64,000 nucleotides of DNA from Micromonospora sp. NBC_01796 (GCF_035917455.1 NZ_CP109078.1:7238001-7302000); one strand, 5' to 3'; shown: positions 25,354 to 34,728, numbered from the stretch's first letter. The notes: a model not told the origin generated them from the letters alone. Translations and numbers: made by a program.

Positions 25354-25830
25354 GTGACGGAAACGGAAGCCAACGCGTCGTCGACAAGGGACGCCTCGAT
25401 CGAGGACACGGTCGAGCTGCCGGAGCAGGCCGTACCGGGTGGTGACGGTGACGGTGACGGGTCGGCGTACGAGCGGATCGGTGGGGCGGTCGCGGTCCAG
25501 GCGGCGGTACGGATCTTCTACGAGCGGGTGTTGGCCGAGCCGGACCTCGCCGGTTATTTCGAGACGGTGGACATGGCTGCCCAGCGGCGTCATCTGGGGG
25601 CGATGCTGACCGTGCTGCTCGGCGGGCCGGACGCGTACGCCGGTCGTGGTCTGGCGCAGGCGCACCAGGGGCTCGGCATCCCGTCGGCGCACTATGCGCG
25701 GGTTGGTGCGCACCTGCTGGCGACGTTGATGTGGTTGGACGTGCCGGCGGATGTCGTGGACCACATCCGGGAGACGTTGGCCCAGGTGGAGTCGCAGGTG
25801 GTGCAGTCACGGAGTCGGCCGGCGGGGTGA
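25354..25830 (+). CDS. Group I truncated haemoglobin
   Basis: This 158-residue protein has a 45-residue acidic N-terminal extension before the globin (AYERIGGAVAVQAAVRIFYERVLAEPDLAGYFETVD). The proximal histidine is in LAQAHQGLGIPSAHY (about residue 111-125). Group I truncated haemoglobins bind O2 and often detoxify nitric oxide. The GTG at 25354 follows GGAAGGA. It is alone, convergent with an aldo/keto reductase gene and separated from it by a strong hairpin. Confidence 0.87.
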   Translation: MTETEANASSTRDASIEDTVELPEQAVPGGDGDGDGSAYERIGGAVAVQAAVRIFYERVLAEPDLAGYFETVDMAAQRRHLGAMLTVLLGGPDAYAGRGLAQAHQGLGIPSAHYARVGAHLLATLMWLDVPADVVDHIRETLAQVESQVVQSRSRPAG

Positions 25831-25840
25831 GTGGGCCGGG

Positions 25841-25878
25841 GCTGGTGCTGCGTCCGCCGCAGTGGACGCAGCACCAGC
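25841..25878. terminator. Strong hairpin between convergent genes
   Basis: A perfect 15-bp stem (GCTGGTGCTGCGTCC and its complement) with an 8-base loop lies just after the haemoglobin stop codon and just before the end of the convergent aldo/keto reductase gene. It probably terminates both transcripts. Confidence 0.7.
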
Positions 25879-25885
25879 GGGCCGG

Positions 25886-26896
25886 CTACTCCTCCGTGGC
25901 GTACGGTTCGATCTCGGCGAGTTCGGCGTCGCTGAGTTCGACGTTGTCGAGGGCGGCGATGTTGTCCTCGAGTTGGGTGACGCTGCTGGCGCCGATGATC
26001 AGGCTGGTCATCCGCTTGTCCCGCAGCGCCCAGGCGAGGGCGAGTTGGGCGAGGGTCTGACCGCGGCGGGCGGCGATCTCGTTGAGGGCCCGGACCTTGG
26101 TCATGGTGGTGTCGCTGAGGTGGCTCTCGTTGAGGAAGACGCTGGTCGCGACGCGGGAGTCGGCGGGGACCCCGTGCAGGTACCGGTCGGTGAGCAGGCC
26201 CTGGGCGAGGGGGCTGAAGGCGATGCACCCGGCGCCGGCCTCCTCCAGGGTGTCGAGCAGGTTGTCCCGCTCGATCCACCGGTTCACCATCGAGTACGAC
26301 GGTTGGTGCAGGACCAGTGGGGTGCCGAGGTCACGCAGGATCGCGGCGGCTTTCGCGGTCTGCTCGGAGTTGTAGTTGGAGATGCCGACGTACTGGGCCT
26401 TGCCGGCGCGTACGACGGCGTCGAGGGCGCCCATCGTCTCCTCGAGCGGGGTGTCCGGGTCGGGCCGGTGGTGGTAGAAGATGTCGACGTAGTCCAGGCC
26501 CATCCGGCGCAGCGACTGGTCCAGGGACGCGACGAGGTACTTGCGGGAGCCCCATTCGCCGTACGGGCCGGGCCACATGTCGTAGCCGGCCTTGGTGGAG
26601 ATGACGAGTTCGTCGCGGTAGGGCGCGAAGTCGGTGGCCAGGATCCGGCCGAAGTTCTCCTCGGCGGAGCCGGGCGGTGGGCCGTAGTTGTTGGCCAGGT
26701 CGAAGTGGATGACGCCGAGGTCGAAGGCGCGCCGGACGATGTCGCGTTGGCGCTGCCAGGGGCGTTCGTGGCCGAAGTTGTGCCACAGGCCCAGGGAGAT
26801 CGGGGGTAGGCGCAGGCCGCTTCGGCCGGCGCGGTTGTAGGTCATCGAGTCGTAGCGGCCGGGGGCTGCGGTGTAGGTGACGGTCACGGGCTCCAC
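25886..26896 (-). CDS. Aldo/keto reductase, L-glyceraldehyde-3-phosphate reductase (YghZ/Gpr) type
   Basis: This 336-residue TIM-barrel NADPH oxidoreductase is of the YghZ subgroup. Family features are DLGVIHFDLANNYGPPPGSAEENFGRIL (Asp and Tyr of the catalytic tetrad near residues 66-71), the lysine in ELVISTKAGYDMW, and the histidine in YVDIFYHHRPDP. The first GTG at 26896 gives MEPVTV; a second GTG three codons later is equally possible because the ribosome binding site is weak. It is preceded by an HxlR regulator gene in the same direction, 42 bases away, and may be controlled by it. Confidence 0.85.
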   Translation of the reverse strand: MEPVTVTYTAAPGRYDSMTYNRAGRSGLRLPPISLGLWHNFGHERPWQRQRDIVRRAFDLGVIHFDLANNYGPPPGSAEENFGRILATDFAPYRDELVISTKAGYDMWPGPYGEWGSRKYLVASLDQSLRRMGLDYVDIFYHHRPDPDTPLEETMGALDAVVRAGKAQYVGISNYNSEQTAKAAAILRDLGTPLVLHQPSYSMVNRWIERDNLLDTLEEAGAGCIAFSPLAQGLLTDRYLHGVPADSRVATSVFLNESHLSDTTMTKVRALNEIAARRGQTLAQLALAWALRDKRMTSLIIGASSVTQLEDNIAALDNVELSDAELAEIEPYATEE

Positions 26897-26938
26897 CCTA
26901 TTGATCGGCTGCCGTCCGGGGGCGGGGTGGGGCGCGGA

Positions 26939-27385
26939 TCAGCAGCCGGTGGGGTCGTCGAGGGTGCCGGCAGGGTGGTGGGTCCGGTCGTAGGTGGTCC
27001 GGGCGGCGGCGATGGTGGCGCGGTGGCGTTCCGCCCACCGGGTGAGGGTGAGCAGGGTGTCGTGCAGTTCGTGGGCGATCTCGGTGGCGGTGTATTCGAC
27101 CCTGGGTGGCACGGTGGCGTGGACGGTCCGGACAAGCAGCCCGTCGCGTTCGAGGTTGCGCAGGGTGAGGGTGAGCATGCGGCGGCTGATGCCTTCGATG
27201 CCGCGTTCGAGTTCGGTGAACCGGACGGGGCCGTGGGCGGCGGCGACGATGATCGCGATGCTCCATTTGCCGCCGACCCGGTCCAGGACGTGACGCACGG
27301 TGCAGTCCTCGCCGCGAGCGGGAGCTGACCGTCCGGAAGCGCCGGGGGTGGGTGGTGCCGACCCGTCGGGGGTTCCGGGTGACAT
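26939..27385 (-). CDS. HxlR-family winged-helix regulator
   Basis: This 148-residue protein has the HxlR domain: DCTVRHVLDRVGGKWSIAIIVAAAHGPVRFTELERGIEGISRRMLTLTLRNLERDGLLVRT (residues 27-87). The conserved cysteine of redox- and electrophile-sensing HxlR proteins is present at the start of the domain (EDCTV). The ATG at 27385 follows GGAGGACG; the frame extends to 27478 without better signals. It lies just before the aldo/keto reductase gene on the same strand. A role in sensing reactive carbonyl compounds is plausible but inferred. Confidence 0.85.
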   Translation of the reverse strand: MSPGTPDGSAPPTPGASGRSAPARGEDCTVRHVLDRVGGKWSIAIIVAAAHGPVRFTELERGIEGISRRMLTLTLRNLERDGLLVRTVHATVPPRVEYTATEIAHELHDTLLTLTRWAERHRATIAAARTTYDRTHHPAGTLDDPTGC

Positions 27386-27632
27386 GCGACGTCCTCCGTC
27401 TGCGGTGATCATGGTCACGTGGGGCGCCGGTAACAGGGCTTGTCCGCTGTGACGAACACTATCGCCGTCGACCCGCACGGCCGGTCCGGCCGTCGAGGTG
27501 GTGCCCGATCACGACCCGGACGGGCGTTTTGACCATGTTTCGGGGTCACTGGCGGATGGGGCCGGTGGTGCGCGGGATGTTGCCCGATACCCGCCTGAAA
27601 CAGACCCGCTGGTAGCGTTGACCATGCCGGTA

Positions 27633-27804
27633 ACACCCACGTGGGAGAGACCGCCCGGCTTGTCGGGGCGGCGCCGAAGGGGCAAATCCTCCCCGGAACC
27701 TCTCAGGCAAAAGGACCTCGTGGGCAGGCGACTGTGGAGCGCCCGCCACGCGTGGGTGTGACAGAGGGGGAGGCCGCATCGTCGACCTCGCCCCGGGAGC
27801 CGCC
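27633..27804 (+). promoter_or_regulatory. Glycine riboswitch, single aptamer, upstream of gcvP
   Basis: The aptamer at 27633-27759 is closed by a perfect 9-bp P1 stem, ACACCCACG (27633-27641) with CGTGGGTGT (27751-27759). Inside are the hallmark elements GGGAGAGACCG, GCGCCGAAGGGGCAAA and CCTCTCAGGCAAAAGGACC. Only one aptamer is present instead of the usual tandem pair. The following 45 bases contain GGGGGAGG and CCTCGCCCC, which can pair and lie just before the Shine-Dalgarno GGGAG (27795-27799). Regulation at translation initiation is therefore likely. Glycine should switch gcvP on. Confidence 0.93.
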
Positions 27805-30627
27805 ATGACCGCAGAGCAGTTCGCCGTACGCCACATCGGCCCGGACGCCGATGGTGAGCGCCGGATGTTGGACACCGTCGGCTACGGCTCGATCGACGAG
27901 CTGATGGACGCCGCGATTCCCGAGGTGATCCGCTGGCACGGCACCCTCGACCTGCCGGCCCCGGCGACCGAGGCCGAGGTGATCGCCGAGCTGCGGGAGA
28001 TCGCGTCCCGCAACACCGTCGCGGTGTCGATGATCGGGCTCGGGTACCACGGCACCCACACCCCGGCGGTGATCCGCCGCAATGTCCTGGAGAGCCCGGC
28101 CTGGTACACCGCGTACACGCCGTACCAGCCGGAGATCAGCCAGGGTCGGCTGGAGGCGCTGCTGAACTTCCAGACCATGGTCACCGATCTGACCGGGTTG
28201 GCGACCGCGAACGCCTCGATGCTCGACGAGGGGACCGCGGCGGCGGAGGCGATGACGCTCGCCCGCCGCGCGTCCAAGAGCAAGAGCCCGGTGTACGTCG
28301 TCGACGCCGACACCCTGCCGCAGACGATCTCGGTGATCGTGACCCGGGCGGAGCCGCTCGGCATCGACGTCCGCATCGTCGACCTGGACGCCGAGGAGTT
28401 GCCGGCGGAGTTCTTCGGTCTGCACCTGCAGTACCCGGGTGCGTCCGGTCTGGTCCGTGACCATGCCGCGCTGGTCGAGGCGGCGCACGGTGCCGGGGCG
28501 CTGGTCGCGGTCGCCGCGGACCTGCTCGCCCTGACGCTGCTGCGGCCGCCGGGGGAGATCGGCGCCGACATCGCCGCCGGGACGACCCAGCGGTTCGGCG
28601 TACCGATGGGCTTCGGTGGGCCGCACGCCGGTTACCTGGCGGTCCGCACCGGCCTGGAGCGGATGCTGCCCGGCCGGTTGGTCGGGGTGTCGCGCGACAC
28701 CGACGGCAACCCGGCGTACCGGTTGGCGTTGCAGACCCGTGAGCAGCACATCCGGCGGGAGAAGGCGACCAGCAACATCTGCACCGCGCAGGTCCTGCTC
28801 GCGGTGATGGCCAGCATGTACGCCGTCTACCACGGTCCGGACGGGTTGCGGGAGATCGCGTCGCGTACGCACCGGTCGGCGGCCCGGCTCGCGGCCGGGC
28901 TGCGGGCCGGCGGGGTGTCGACCGAGGGTCCGGCGTTCTTCGACACCGTCACCGCGGTGGTCCCGGGTCGGGCGGCGCAGGTGGTCGCCGACGCCGCGGC
29001 GCGTGGGGTGAACCTGCGGCTGGTCGACGCCGACCGGGTCGGGGTGGCGTGCGACGAGACGACCACGGCGGCGCACCTGGGCGCGGTCTGGGCGGCGTTC
29101 GGGGTGGTGGAGTTCACCGGTGAGGTCACCGAGGCCCTGCCGGCGGCGTTGCTGCGGACCAGCGACTACCTGACCCACCCGGTGTTCCACCGGCACCGTT
29201 CCGAGACCGCGATGCTGCGTTACCTGCGCCGGCTGTCGGACTCCGACTACGCCCTGGACCGGGGCATGATCCCGCTCGGTTCGTGCACGATGAAGCTGAA
29301 CGCGACCACCGAGATGGAGCCGGTGAGCTGGCCGGAGTTCGCGAACATGCACCCGTTCGCGCCGGCGGAGCAGACCGCCGGGTACCGGGAACTGGTCACC
29401 TCCCTGGAGGGGTGGCTGGCCGAGGTGACCGGGTACGACGCGGTCAGCGTGCAGCCGAACGCCGGGTCCCAGGGGGAACTGGCCGGGCTGCTGGCGATCC
29501 GGGGTTACCACCGCGAACGCGGGCAGGCGCACCGGGACGTGTGCCTGATCCCGTCGTCGGCGCACGGGACGAACGCGGCCAGCGCGGTGATGGCCGGTAT
29601 GCGGGTCGTCGTGGTGGCCTGCGACGACAACGGTGACGTGGACCTGGTCGACCTCGACCGGAAGATCGACACGCACCGGGACGCGCTCGCCGCGATCATG
29701 GTGACGTACCCGTCGACGCACGGGGTGTACGAGACCGGGATCGCGTCGCTGTGCGCGAAGGTCCACGACGCCGGTGGCCAGGTGTACGTCGACGGGGCGA
29801 ACCTCAACGCCCTGGTCGGGTTCGCCCGCCCGGGCAAGTTCGGTGCCGACGTGTCGCACCTGAACCTGCACAAGACGTTCTGCATCCCGCACGGCGGCGG
29901 TGGCCCGGGTGTCGGCCCGGTCGCGGTCCGCGCGCACCTGTCCCCGTTCCTGCCCGGTGACCCCCTCGACGCTTCGGTCACCGGTACGCCGGTGATCTCG
30001 GCGGCCCGGCACGGGTCGGCGGGGATCCTGCCGATTCCGTGGGCGTACCTGCGGATGATGGGTGCCGAGGGGCTGACCCGGGCGACCGGGACGGCGGTCC
30101 TCGCGGCGAACTACGTCGCGGCCCGGCTCCGTGCGCACTACCCGGTGCTGTACAGCGGCAACAAGGGCCTGGTGGCGCACGAGTGCATCCTCGACCTGCG
30201 GCCGCTGACGAAGGCGACCGGGGTGAGTGTCGACGACGTCGCGAAGCGGCTGATCGACTACGGGTTCCACGCGCCGACGATGTCGTTCCCGGTCGCCGGG
30301 ACGCTGATGGTGGAGCCGACCGAGAGTGAGGACCTGGCCGAACTCGACCGGTTCTGCGCGGCGATGATCGCGATCCGGGAGGAGATCGACCTGGTCGGTT
30401 CGGGGCAGTGGCCGGCGGGCGACAATCCGCTGTCCAACGCCCCGCACACGGCGGCGATGGTCACCGGGGACGAGTGGACGCACCCGTACCCGCGGTCGGT
30501 GGCGGCGTACCCGGCCGGGGTGGACCGGGCGGGGAAGTACTGGCCGCCGGTGCGTCGCATCGACGGCGCGTACGGGGACCGGAACCTGGTCTGCGCCTGC
30601 CCGCCGCCGGACGCGTTCGAGGACTGA
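27805..30627 (+). CDS. gcvP: Glycine dehydrogenase (decarboxylating), P protein
   Basis: This 940-residue single-chain P protein is slightly shorter than the usual 950-960 residues. It decarboxylates glycine and loads the aminomethyl group on the H protein. The PLP-binding lysine is in [20 protein letters not shown] (about residue 690). The N-terminal half shows the related but inactive fold ([44 protein letters not shown]). The ATG at 27805 follows GGGAG and lies just after the glycine riboswitch. It is monocistronic and followed by a nested inverted repeat. Confidence 0.97.
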   Translation: MTAEQFAVRHIGPDADGERRMLDTVGYGSIDELMDAAIPEVIRWHGTLDLPAPATEAEVIAELREIASRNTVAVSMIGLGYHGTHTPAVIRRNVLESPAWYTAYTPYQPEISQGRLEALLNFQTMVTDLTGLATANASMLDEGTAAAEAMTLARRASKSKSPVYVVDADTLPQTISVIVTRAEPLGIDVRIVDLDAEELPAEFFGLHLQYPGASGLVRDHAALVEAAHGAGALVAVAADLLALTLLRPPGEIGADIAAGTTQRFGVPMGFGGPHAGYLAVRTGLERMLPGRLVGVSRDTDGNPAYRLALQTREQHIRREKATSNICTAQVLLAVMASMYAVYHGPDGLREIASRTHRSAARLAAGLRAGGVSTEGPAFFDTVTAVVPGRAAQVVADAAARGVNLRLVDADRVGVACDETTTAAHLGAVWAAFGVVEFTGEVTEALPAALLRTSDYLTHPVFHRHRSETAMLRYLRRLSDSDYALDRGMIPLGSCTMKLNATTEMEPVSWPEFANMHPFAPAEQTAGYRELVTSLEGWLAEVTGYDAVSVQPNAGSQGELAGLLAIRGYHRERGQAHRDVCLIPSSAHGTNAASAVMAGMRVVVVACDDNGDVDLVDLDRKIDTHRDALAAIMVTYPSTHGVYETGIASLCAKVHDAGGQVYVDGANLNALVGFARPGKFGADVSHLNLHKTFCIPHGGGGPGVGPVAVRAHLSPFLPGDPLDASVTGTPVISAARHGSAGILPIPWAYLRMMGAEGLTRATGTAVLAANYVAARLRAHYPVLYSGNKGLVAHECILDLRPLTKATGVSVDDVAKRLIDYGFHAPTMSFPVAGTLMVEPTESEDLAELDRFCAAMIAIREEIDLVGSGQWPAGDNPLSNAPHTAAMVTGDEWTHPYPRSVAAYPAGVDRAGKYWPPVRRIDGAYGDRNLVCACPPPDAFED

Positions 30628-30639
30628 ACACGTCCGGGT

Positions 30640-30738
30640 CGATCAAGGAAATCCGCGCCGATCAAGGACGGAACATCCGGGCCCCGGTCACCTGACCGGG
30701 GCGGGGTGGTCGTTGATCGGCGGGGATAGCCTTGATCG
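30640..30738. repeat. Nested inverted-repeat element after gcvP
   Basis: Two 29-base arms (30640-30668 and 30710-30738) are inverted copies of each other at 25 of 29 positions by eye. Each arm itself carries two GATCAA(G/C)G units 19 bases apart. Between them lies a further perfect inverted repeat GCCCCGGTCA-CC-TGACCGGGGC (30681-30702). The whole can fold into one long cruciform or RNA hairpin. It may act as the gcvP terminator or be a copy of a dispersed palindromic element. Confidence 0.65.
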
Positions 30739-30781
30739 GCGGGCTGCACCGCCCACCGGGTTGGTCAAGGCGCGGGTCGAC

Positions 30782-30982
30782 TCAGGCGACCAGTACGTGC
30801 CGGGCGGGTCCGCGGTGCGGTGCGATCGTGCTGCCGTCGGGGAGCAGTTCACCGGTGTCCTCGAAGACGATCACACCGTTGCAGAGCAGGCTCCAGCCCT
30901 GCTCACGGAAACAGGCGACGACCCGGGCGGCATCCCGGTCGGTTGCCTCGGCGGAGGGACAGGTGGGTTGGTGCTGGCACAT
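30782..30982 (-). CDS. Small conserved protein, DUF5999-like
   Basis: This 66-residue protein starts MCQHQPTCPSAEATDRDAARVV and contains WSLLCNGVIVFEDTGELLPDG, which I recognise as the small actinomycete DUF5999 family. The ATG at 30982 after GGAG is chosen over 31015 because MCQH is the usual family start. Three cysteines (residues 2, 8 and one in LLCNG) might bind metal, but this is not known. Function is unknown. The gene stands alone between gcvP and pabB. Confidence 0.8.
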   Translation of the reverse strand: MCQHQPTCPSAEATDRDAARVVACFREQGWSLLCNGVIVFEDTGELLPDGSTIAPHRGPARHVLVA

Positions 30983-31105
30983 CGGGTTCTCCGGACTGTG
31001 GGGGTGCTGTGTCATGGTTCACATGACCAGTGACGCACGGTACCAAGCGGAACGGTGCTACATCGAGCAGGGATCGGCACCAACCGGGGAGAATCCACCC
31101 AACGG

Positions 31106-32344
31106 ATGATGGAGATTGGGCCACTCGTCGTGGAAACGCTCCCATACGGGGCCGGGGTCACCCCGGCGATGCCATCGGCATACCTCGATTCATTGACTGA
31201 GCTCGACCGATTTGAATGGTACGTCGGCCAGCCCGGCGACCCGGCCGAGTTGATCGACGGGTTCCTGACCGGTCACGGGCTCGGCACCGGCGCGCTGCGC
31301 CCGTCGACCGGCACCGGTTCCGGGGCCCGCCCCAGACCCGAACCCGGACACCCCGCCGGGGCGGCCCTGTTCGTCTCCGCCGCCGCCGGGGCCGCCATGA
31401 TCGGCGCCCCGACCGGGCGGCCCAGCCCGGCGGCGGGCGTACCCGACGTGGTCGCGGTCGTCTACACCCGCACCACCCGACGCGCCCCCGAGCCCCCGCC
31501 GCCCACGGCGCCGTGGTGGCTCGGGCCGTGGCTGCCGAGCTGGTCCCCGGCCGCCCACGCGGCCGCCGTCGCCGCCGCCCGTGACGCCATCGGCCGCGGT
31601 GACATCTACCAGGTCAACGTCGTCGGCCACGCCAGCGCCCGGTACACCGGCGACCCGATCCCCGCCCTGGCCCGACTCGGCCGGCTGCCCGGCGCCCGCT
31701 ACGGCGGGGTCCTCACCGGCGACACCTGGGCGATCGGCTGCGCCTCCCCGGAGACCCTGATCGAGGTCACCGGGGGACGCCTGGTCACCCGCCCGATCAA
31801 GGGCACCCGCCCGGCCACCGGCCCCGGCCGGGTCGAGCTGCTCACCTCGGCCAAGGAACGGGCCGAACACATCATGATCGTCGACCTGGAACGCAACGAC
31901 CTGGCCCGGGTCGCCGCCACCGGATCGGTCCGGGTCGACGAGCTCTACGCCATCCGCCGGTGGTGCGACCTGTGGCAGGCCGAGTCGACGATCTCCGCCC
32001 GCGCCGCCTACGGTCTGCGCCTGGCCGACCTGCTGCGCGCGGTCTGCCCCGGCGGTTCGGTCACCGGCACCCCGAAGGTCTCCGCGCTGGGCCGCATCGC
32101 CGACCTCGAACCCGTCGGCCGCGGCGCCGGCATGGGCGGGCTCGGCTGGGTCGGCCCGGACCACATCGACCTCGGGCTGACCATCCGTACCGCGGCCGCC
32201 GACGGTGAACGGCTGCACGTCTGGGCCGGCGGCGGGATCACCTGGGACAGCGACCCGGACGCCGAGGTCGCCGAGGCGGCGGCGAAAGCCGGACCGGTCC
32301 GCACCGCGCTCACCGGACCGGACCGACCTTCGGGCGGGGCCTGA
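31106..32344 (+). CDS. pabB: Aminodeoxychorismate synthase component I
   Basis: This 412-residue chorismate-binding enzyme aminates chorismate to 4-amino-4-deoxychorismate in folate synthesis. Core motifs are GDIYQVNVVGHASARY, ETLIEVTGGRLVTRPIKGTRPAT, DLERNDLARVAATGSVRV and the late GGSVTGTPKVSALG and GLGWVG. The PIKGT motif with lysine favours PabB over anthranilate synthase. The N-terminal part is short and Gly/Pro-rich. ATG codons at 31106 and 31109 are both possible. The glutamine amidotransferase subunit (PabA) is not adjacent. Confidence 0.87.
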   Translation: MMEIGPLVVETLPYGAGVTPAMPSAYLDSLTELDRFEWYVGQPGDPAELIDGFLTGHGLGTGALRPSTGTGSGARPRPEPGHPAGAALFVSAAAGAAMIGAPTGRPSPAAGVPDVVAVVYTRTTRRAPEPPPPTAPWWLGPWLPSWSPAAHAAAVAAARDAIGRGDIYQVNVVGHASARYTGDPIPALARLGRLPGARYGGVLTGDTWAIGCASPETLIEVTGGRLVTRPIKGTRPATGPGRVELLTSAKERAEHIMIVDLERNDLARVAATGSVRVDELYAIRRWCDLWQAESTISARAAYGLRLADLLRAVCPGGSVTGTPKVSALGRIADLEPVGRGAGMGGLGWVGPDHIDLGLTIRTAAADGERLHVWAGGGITWDSDPDAEVAEAAAKAGPVRTALTGPDRPSGGA

Positions 32345-32348
32345 CAAC

Positions 32349-32372
32349 CGACCGGACCCCGCCCGCCGGTCG
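32349..32372. terminator. Hairpin between convergent pabB and nitroreductase-hemerythrin genes
   Basis: An inverted repeat CGACCGG-N10-CCGGTCG lies in the 28-base gap between the two convergent stops, and the outer CTGA/TCAG next to the stop codons can extend the pairing. It is a likely bidirectional terminator. Confidence 0.55.
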
Positions 32373-33257
32373 TCAGCCGCGTTCGGCCGGTACCGCCGCC
32401 GGCGCGTCGAGGATCGGGATCAACTGCTCCTCCTCGTACGCCAGGTGCCGTTCCAGTTCGTCGACGAGTCGGTCGACCTCGGCGAGCACCACCGGGGCGG
32501 CGACCCCGTCGGCGGAGACCCCGTCGGCGGAGACGACCTGACGCAGGTCCTCGACGAGGGCGGCGATCGTCTCGTGTTCGCGGCGCAGCCGGGCCATCGT
32601 CGGGGCGAGCGCCGGGTGGTGCTCGGCGAGGGCGGGGAACATGGCGGTGTCCTCACCGACGTGGTGCAGCCCCAGGCCCTGGCAGACGGTCAGGCAGTTC
32701 ACCCGCAACTGGGCGCCGAGCCCGGCCCCCGACCCGGCGACCTCGGCACGGATCAGGGCGAGTTCCCGCCGGAACGCGTCGTGGACCAGCCGCAGCGCCG
32801 TACCCCAGGACGGTTGCCCGTCGGCGGTGCCGAACCGGGGCGGGCCCGGCACCTGCCGCAGGGCGACCACCGGCAGAACCCGCCCGGTCTGGGCCTGGTA
32901 GTCGGCCCACCCGTGGTCGGCCTCGACCGCCCGGGCGAACACCCGGTCCCGTTCGTCGCCGACCAAAACGGTGGCGGTCGCGTCGTAGACGAAAACACCG
33001 TCCTCGACCGTGACCCGCGGATCGGCGACCAGGTTGTGGAACCAGGCGGGGTGCTTCGGGCCGCCGCCCGCCGAGCCGATGACCAGGATCCGCTCACCGC
33101 CGTCGGGCAGGTAGCCCAGCGGGGTCGTGTGAGCGGCCCCGGACCGGGCGCCGGTAGTAGTCAACAGGATCAGCCGGGCCCCCTCGAAGTAGCCACCGAC
33201 CCGCCCGCCGTTGGCCCGGAACTCGTCGATGACCTGCTGGTTGAAATCATGTGCCAT
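32373..33257 (-). CDS. Fusion of deazaflavin-dependent nitroreductase and hemerythrin domain
   Basis: This 294-residue protein joins two domains. Residues about 1-140 match the Ddn/DUF385 F420-dependent nitroreductase fold: VGGYFEGARLILLTTTGARSGAAHTTPLGYL and AWFHNLVADPRVTVEDG. Residues about 145-285 form a hemerythrin HHE domain with metal ligands in LRLVHDAFRRELALI, GLGLHHVGEDTAMFPALAEHH, LRREHETIAALV and ELERHLAYEEEQLIP. The ATG at 33257 follows GGGAGAG. The fusion suggests F420H2-linked chemistry at, or reporting to, a di-iron site that binds O2 or NO. An operator-like inverted repeat lies 26-51 bases upstream. Confidence 0.87.
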   Translation of the reverse strand: MAHDFNQQVIDEFRANGGRVGGYFEGARLILLTTTGARSGAAHTTPLGYLPDGGERILVIGSAGGGPKHPAWFHNLVADPRVTVEDGVFVYDATATVLVGDERDRVFARAVEADHGWADYQAQTGRVLPVVALRQVPGPPRFGTADGQPSWGTALRLVHDAFRRELALIRAEVAGSGAGLGAQLRVNCLTVCQGLGLHHVGEDTAMFPALAEHHPALAPTMARLRREHETIAALVEDLRQVVSADGVSADGVAAPVVLAEVDRLVDELERHLAYEEEQLIPILDAPAAVPAERG

Positions 33258-33282
33258 ACGTTGTTGTCTCTCCCGTCCGATG

Positions 33283-33308
33283 GTGCCCGCGTACGGTGGC
33301 GCGGGCAC
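33283..33308. promoter_or_regulatory. Inverted repeat upstream of the nitroreductase-hemerythrin gene
   Basis: The perfect inverted repeat GTGCCCGCG-N8-CGCGGGCAC lies 26-51 bases before the start codon of the minus-strand fusion gene, in the right place for an operator or a leader hairpin. Nothing else recognisable is present in the 33258-33603 gap. Confidence 0.4.
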
Positions 33309-33603
33309 GGTGAGGAACCCGCCACGGTGGGCGGGGCGAAAATGGGCACGGTGCAACCCCGACAGTGGGGGGTGGGAAGTCGCCCGGACAGCCAACGGGG
33401 TCGGTGTGGTCACCGACCGGGTCGGGTCACGGGAAATGCGTACGGCAGCGGCCGTTGTCGGTGGCCGTACGGGGGTGATCGGTCGCGCGGAACGCGGGGG
33501 TGGCGGGCCTCTCGGCCGCCCGGCGGTCACGCCTGCGCCGGGTGCCCCACTCGGTTGTGGCCCAAGGCCGACCCGGCAGTCATGGCGGGAATCCTAACGG
33601 GTG

Positions 33604-34629
33604 CTACCGGTGGTGGGCCAGTGGTGCGTGCGGGTCACCGGTCCCACGGTGGTCGGGGTCGGCGTGGACCAGCGCGGCACTGAGCCGGGGTACGGCGTGG
33701 ATCAGGCGGTGCTCGGCCGCCACCGCGATCACGTGCCCCTGCGCCACGGTGAGGTCCCCGTCGATCGTGATCGCACACTCGGCGTGCAGGTGGTGACCGA
33801 TCCACCGCAGCCGCAGCGTACCGACGTCGGTGACACCGGGAGTGGCGCGCAGGGCCTCCTCGGCGGTGTCGACCAGGGTCGGGTCGACGGCGTCCATCAG
33901 CCGCCGGTACACCGCCCGTCCGGCGTCGACGAGCACCACCAGGATCGCGACCGTGATCAGCAACCCGACCGCGGGGTCCGCCCACCACCACCCCATCGCC
34001 ACACCACCGGCGCCGAGCAGCACCGCGAGCGAGGTGAACCCGTCGGTACGGGCGTGCAGCCCGTCGGCGACCAGGGCGGCCGAACCGATCCGCCGCCCGA
34101 CCCTGATCCGGTACCGGGCGACGAGTTCGTTGCCGGCGAACCCGATCAGTCCGGCGGCGGCGACGTACGGCAGGTGGTCGATGTGCCGCGGGTCGAGCAG
34201 CCGGGCGACGGCCTGGTATCCGGCGAAGACCGCCGACGCGGCGATCGTCGCGACGATCGCGACCCCGGCGAGGTCCTCGGCCCTGCCGTATCCGTAGGTG
34301 TAGCGGCGGTTCGCCGCCCGCCGGCCGAGCAGGAACGCCACCCCGAGCGGTACGGCGGTGAGGGCGTCGGCGACGTTGTGCAGGGTGTCGCCGAGCAGGG
34401 CCACCGAACCGGACCAGAACACCACCGCGGCCTGCCCGGCGGCGGTCACCCCGAGGACCACCAGGGAGATCCACAGTGCCCGGATGCCGTCGCGGGAGGT
34501 GGCCAGCGCCCGGTCGACCTTGTCTGCGGTGTCGTGCGAGTGCGGGGTCAGCAGGTGCCGGACCCGGTGCAGGCGCGTCGGCCCCCGACTGTGGCCGTGA
34601 TCGTGGCCGTGTGCGTGGTCGTGGCTCAT
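33604..34629 (-). CDS. Cation diffusion facilitator, CzcD/ZitB type
   Basis: This 341-residue metal/proton antiporter has a His-rich N-terminus (HDHAHGHDHGHSRG), six membrane helices and a cytoplasmic ferredoxin-like domain. Metal-site motifs in helices 2 and 5 are HNVAD (residues about 82-86) and HARTD (about 194-198); the first has histidine in place of the more common aspartate and is typical of Zn-type ZitB/ZnT proteins. The C-terminal domain has RWIGHHLHAECAITIDGDL. The ATG at 34629 follows GGGAGGAAA. Zinc export is most likely. A short symmetric sequence CGCGGTAACCGCG (34705-34717) lies upstream. Confidence 0.87.
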   Translation of the reverse strand: MSHDHAHGHDHGHSRGPTRLHRVRHLLTPHSHDTADKVDRALATSRDGIRALWISLVVLGVTAAGQAAVVFWSGSVALLGDTLHNVADALTAVPLGVAFLLGRRAANRRYTYGYGRAEDLAGVAIVATIAASAVFAGYQAVARLLDPRHIDHLPYVAAAGLIGFAGNELVARYRIRVGRRIGSAALVADGLHARTDGFTSLAVLLGAGGVAMGWWWADPAVGLLITVAILVVLVDAGRAVYRRLMDAVDPTLVDTAEEALRATPGVTDVGTLRLRWIGHHLHAECAITIDGDLTVAQGHVIAVAAEHRLIHAVPRLSAALVHADPDHRGTGDPHAPLAHHR

Positions 34630-34728
34630 CGTTTCCTCCCGGCCGGCGGGTCACGACGGTGCTCGCCGGTCGGCAGGTTAAGCGCCGCTACCGGTATGCG
34701 ACAACGCGGTAACCGCGAGTGTTGGGCA

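Noticed and set aside
27703-30483. Long open frame on the minus strand across gcvP (over 900 codons)
   Set aside because: It is antisense to a clearly recognised gcvP, rich in Arg/Gly/Asp/Val with no family motif, and is the usual by-product of high-GC codon use.
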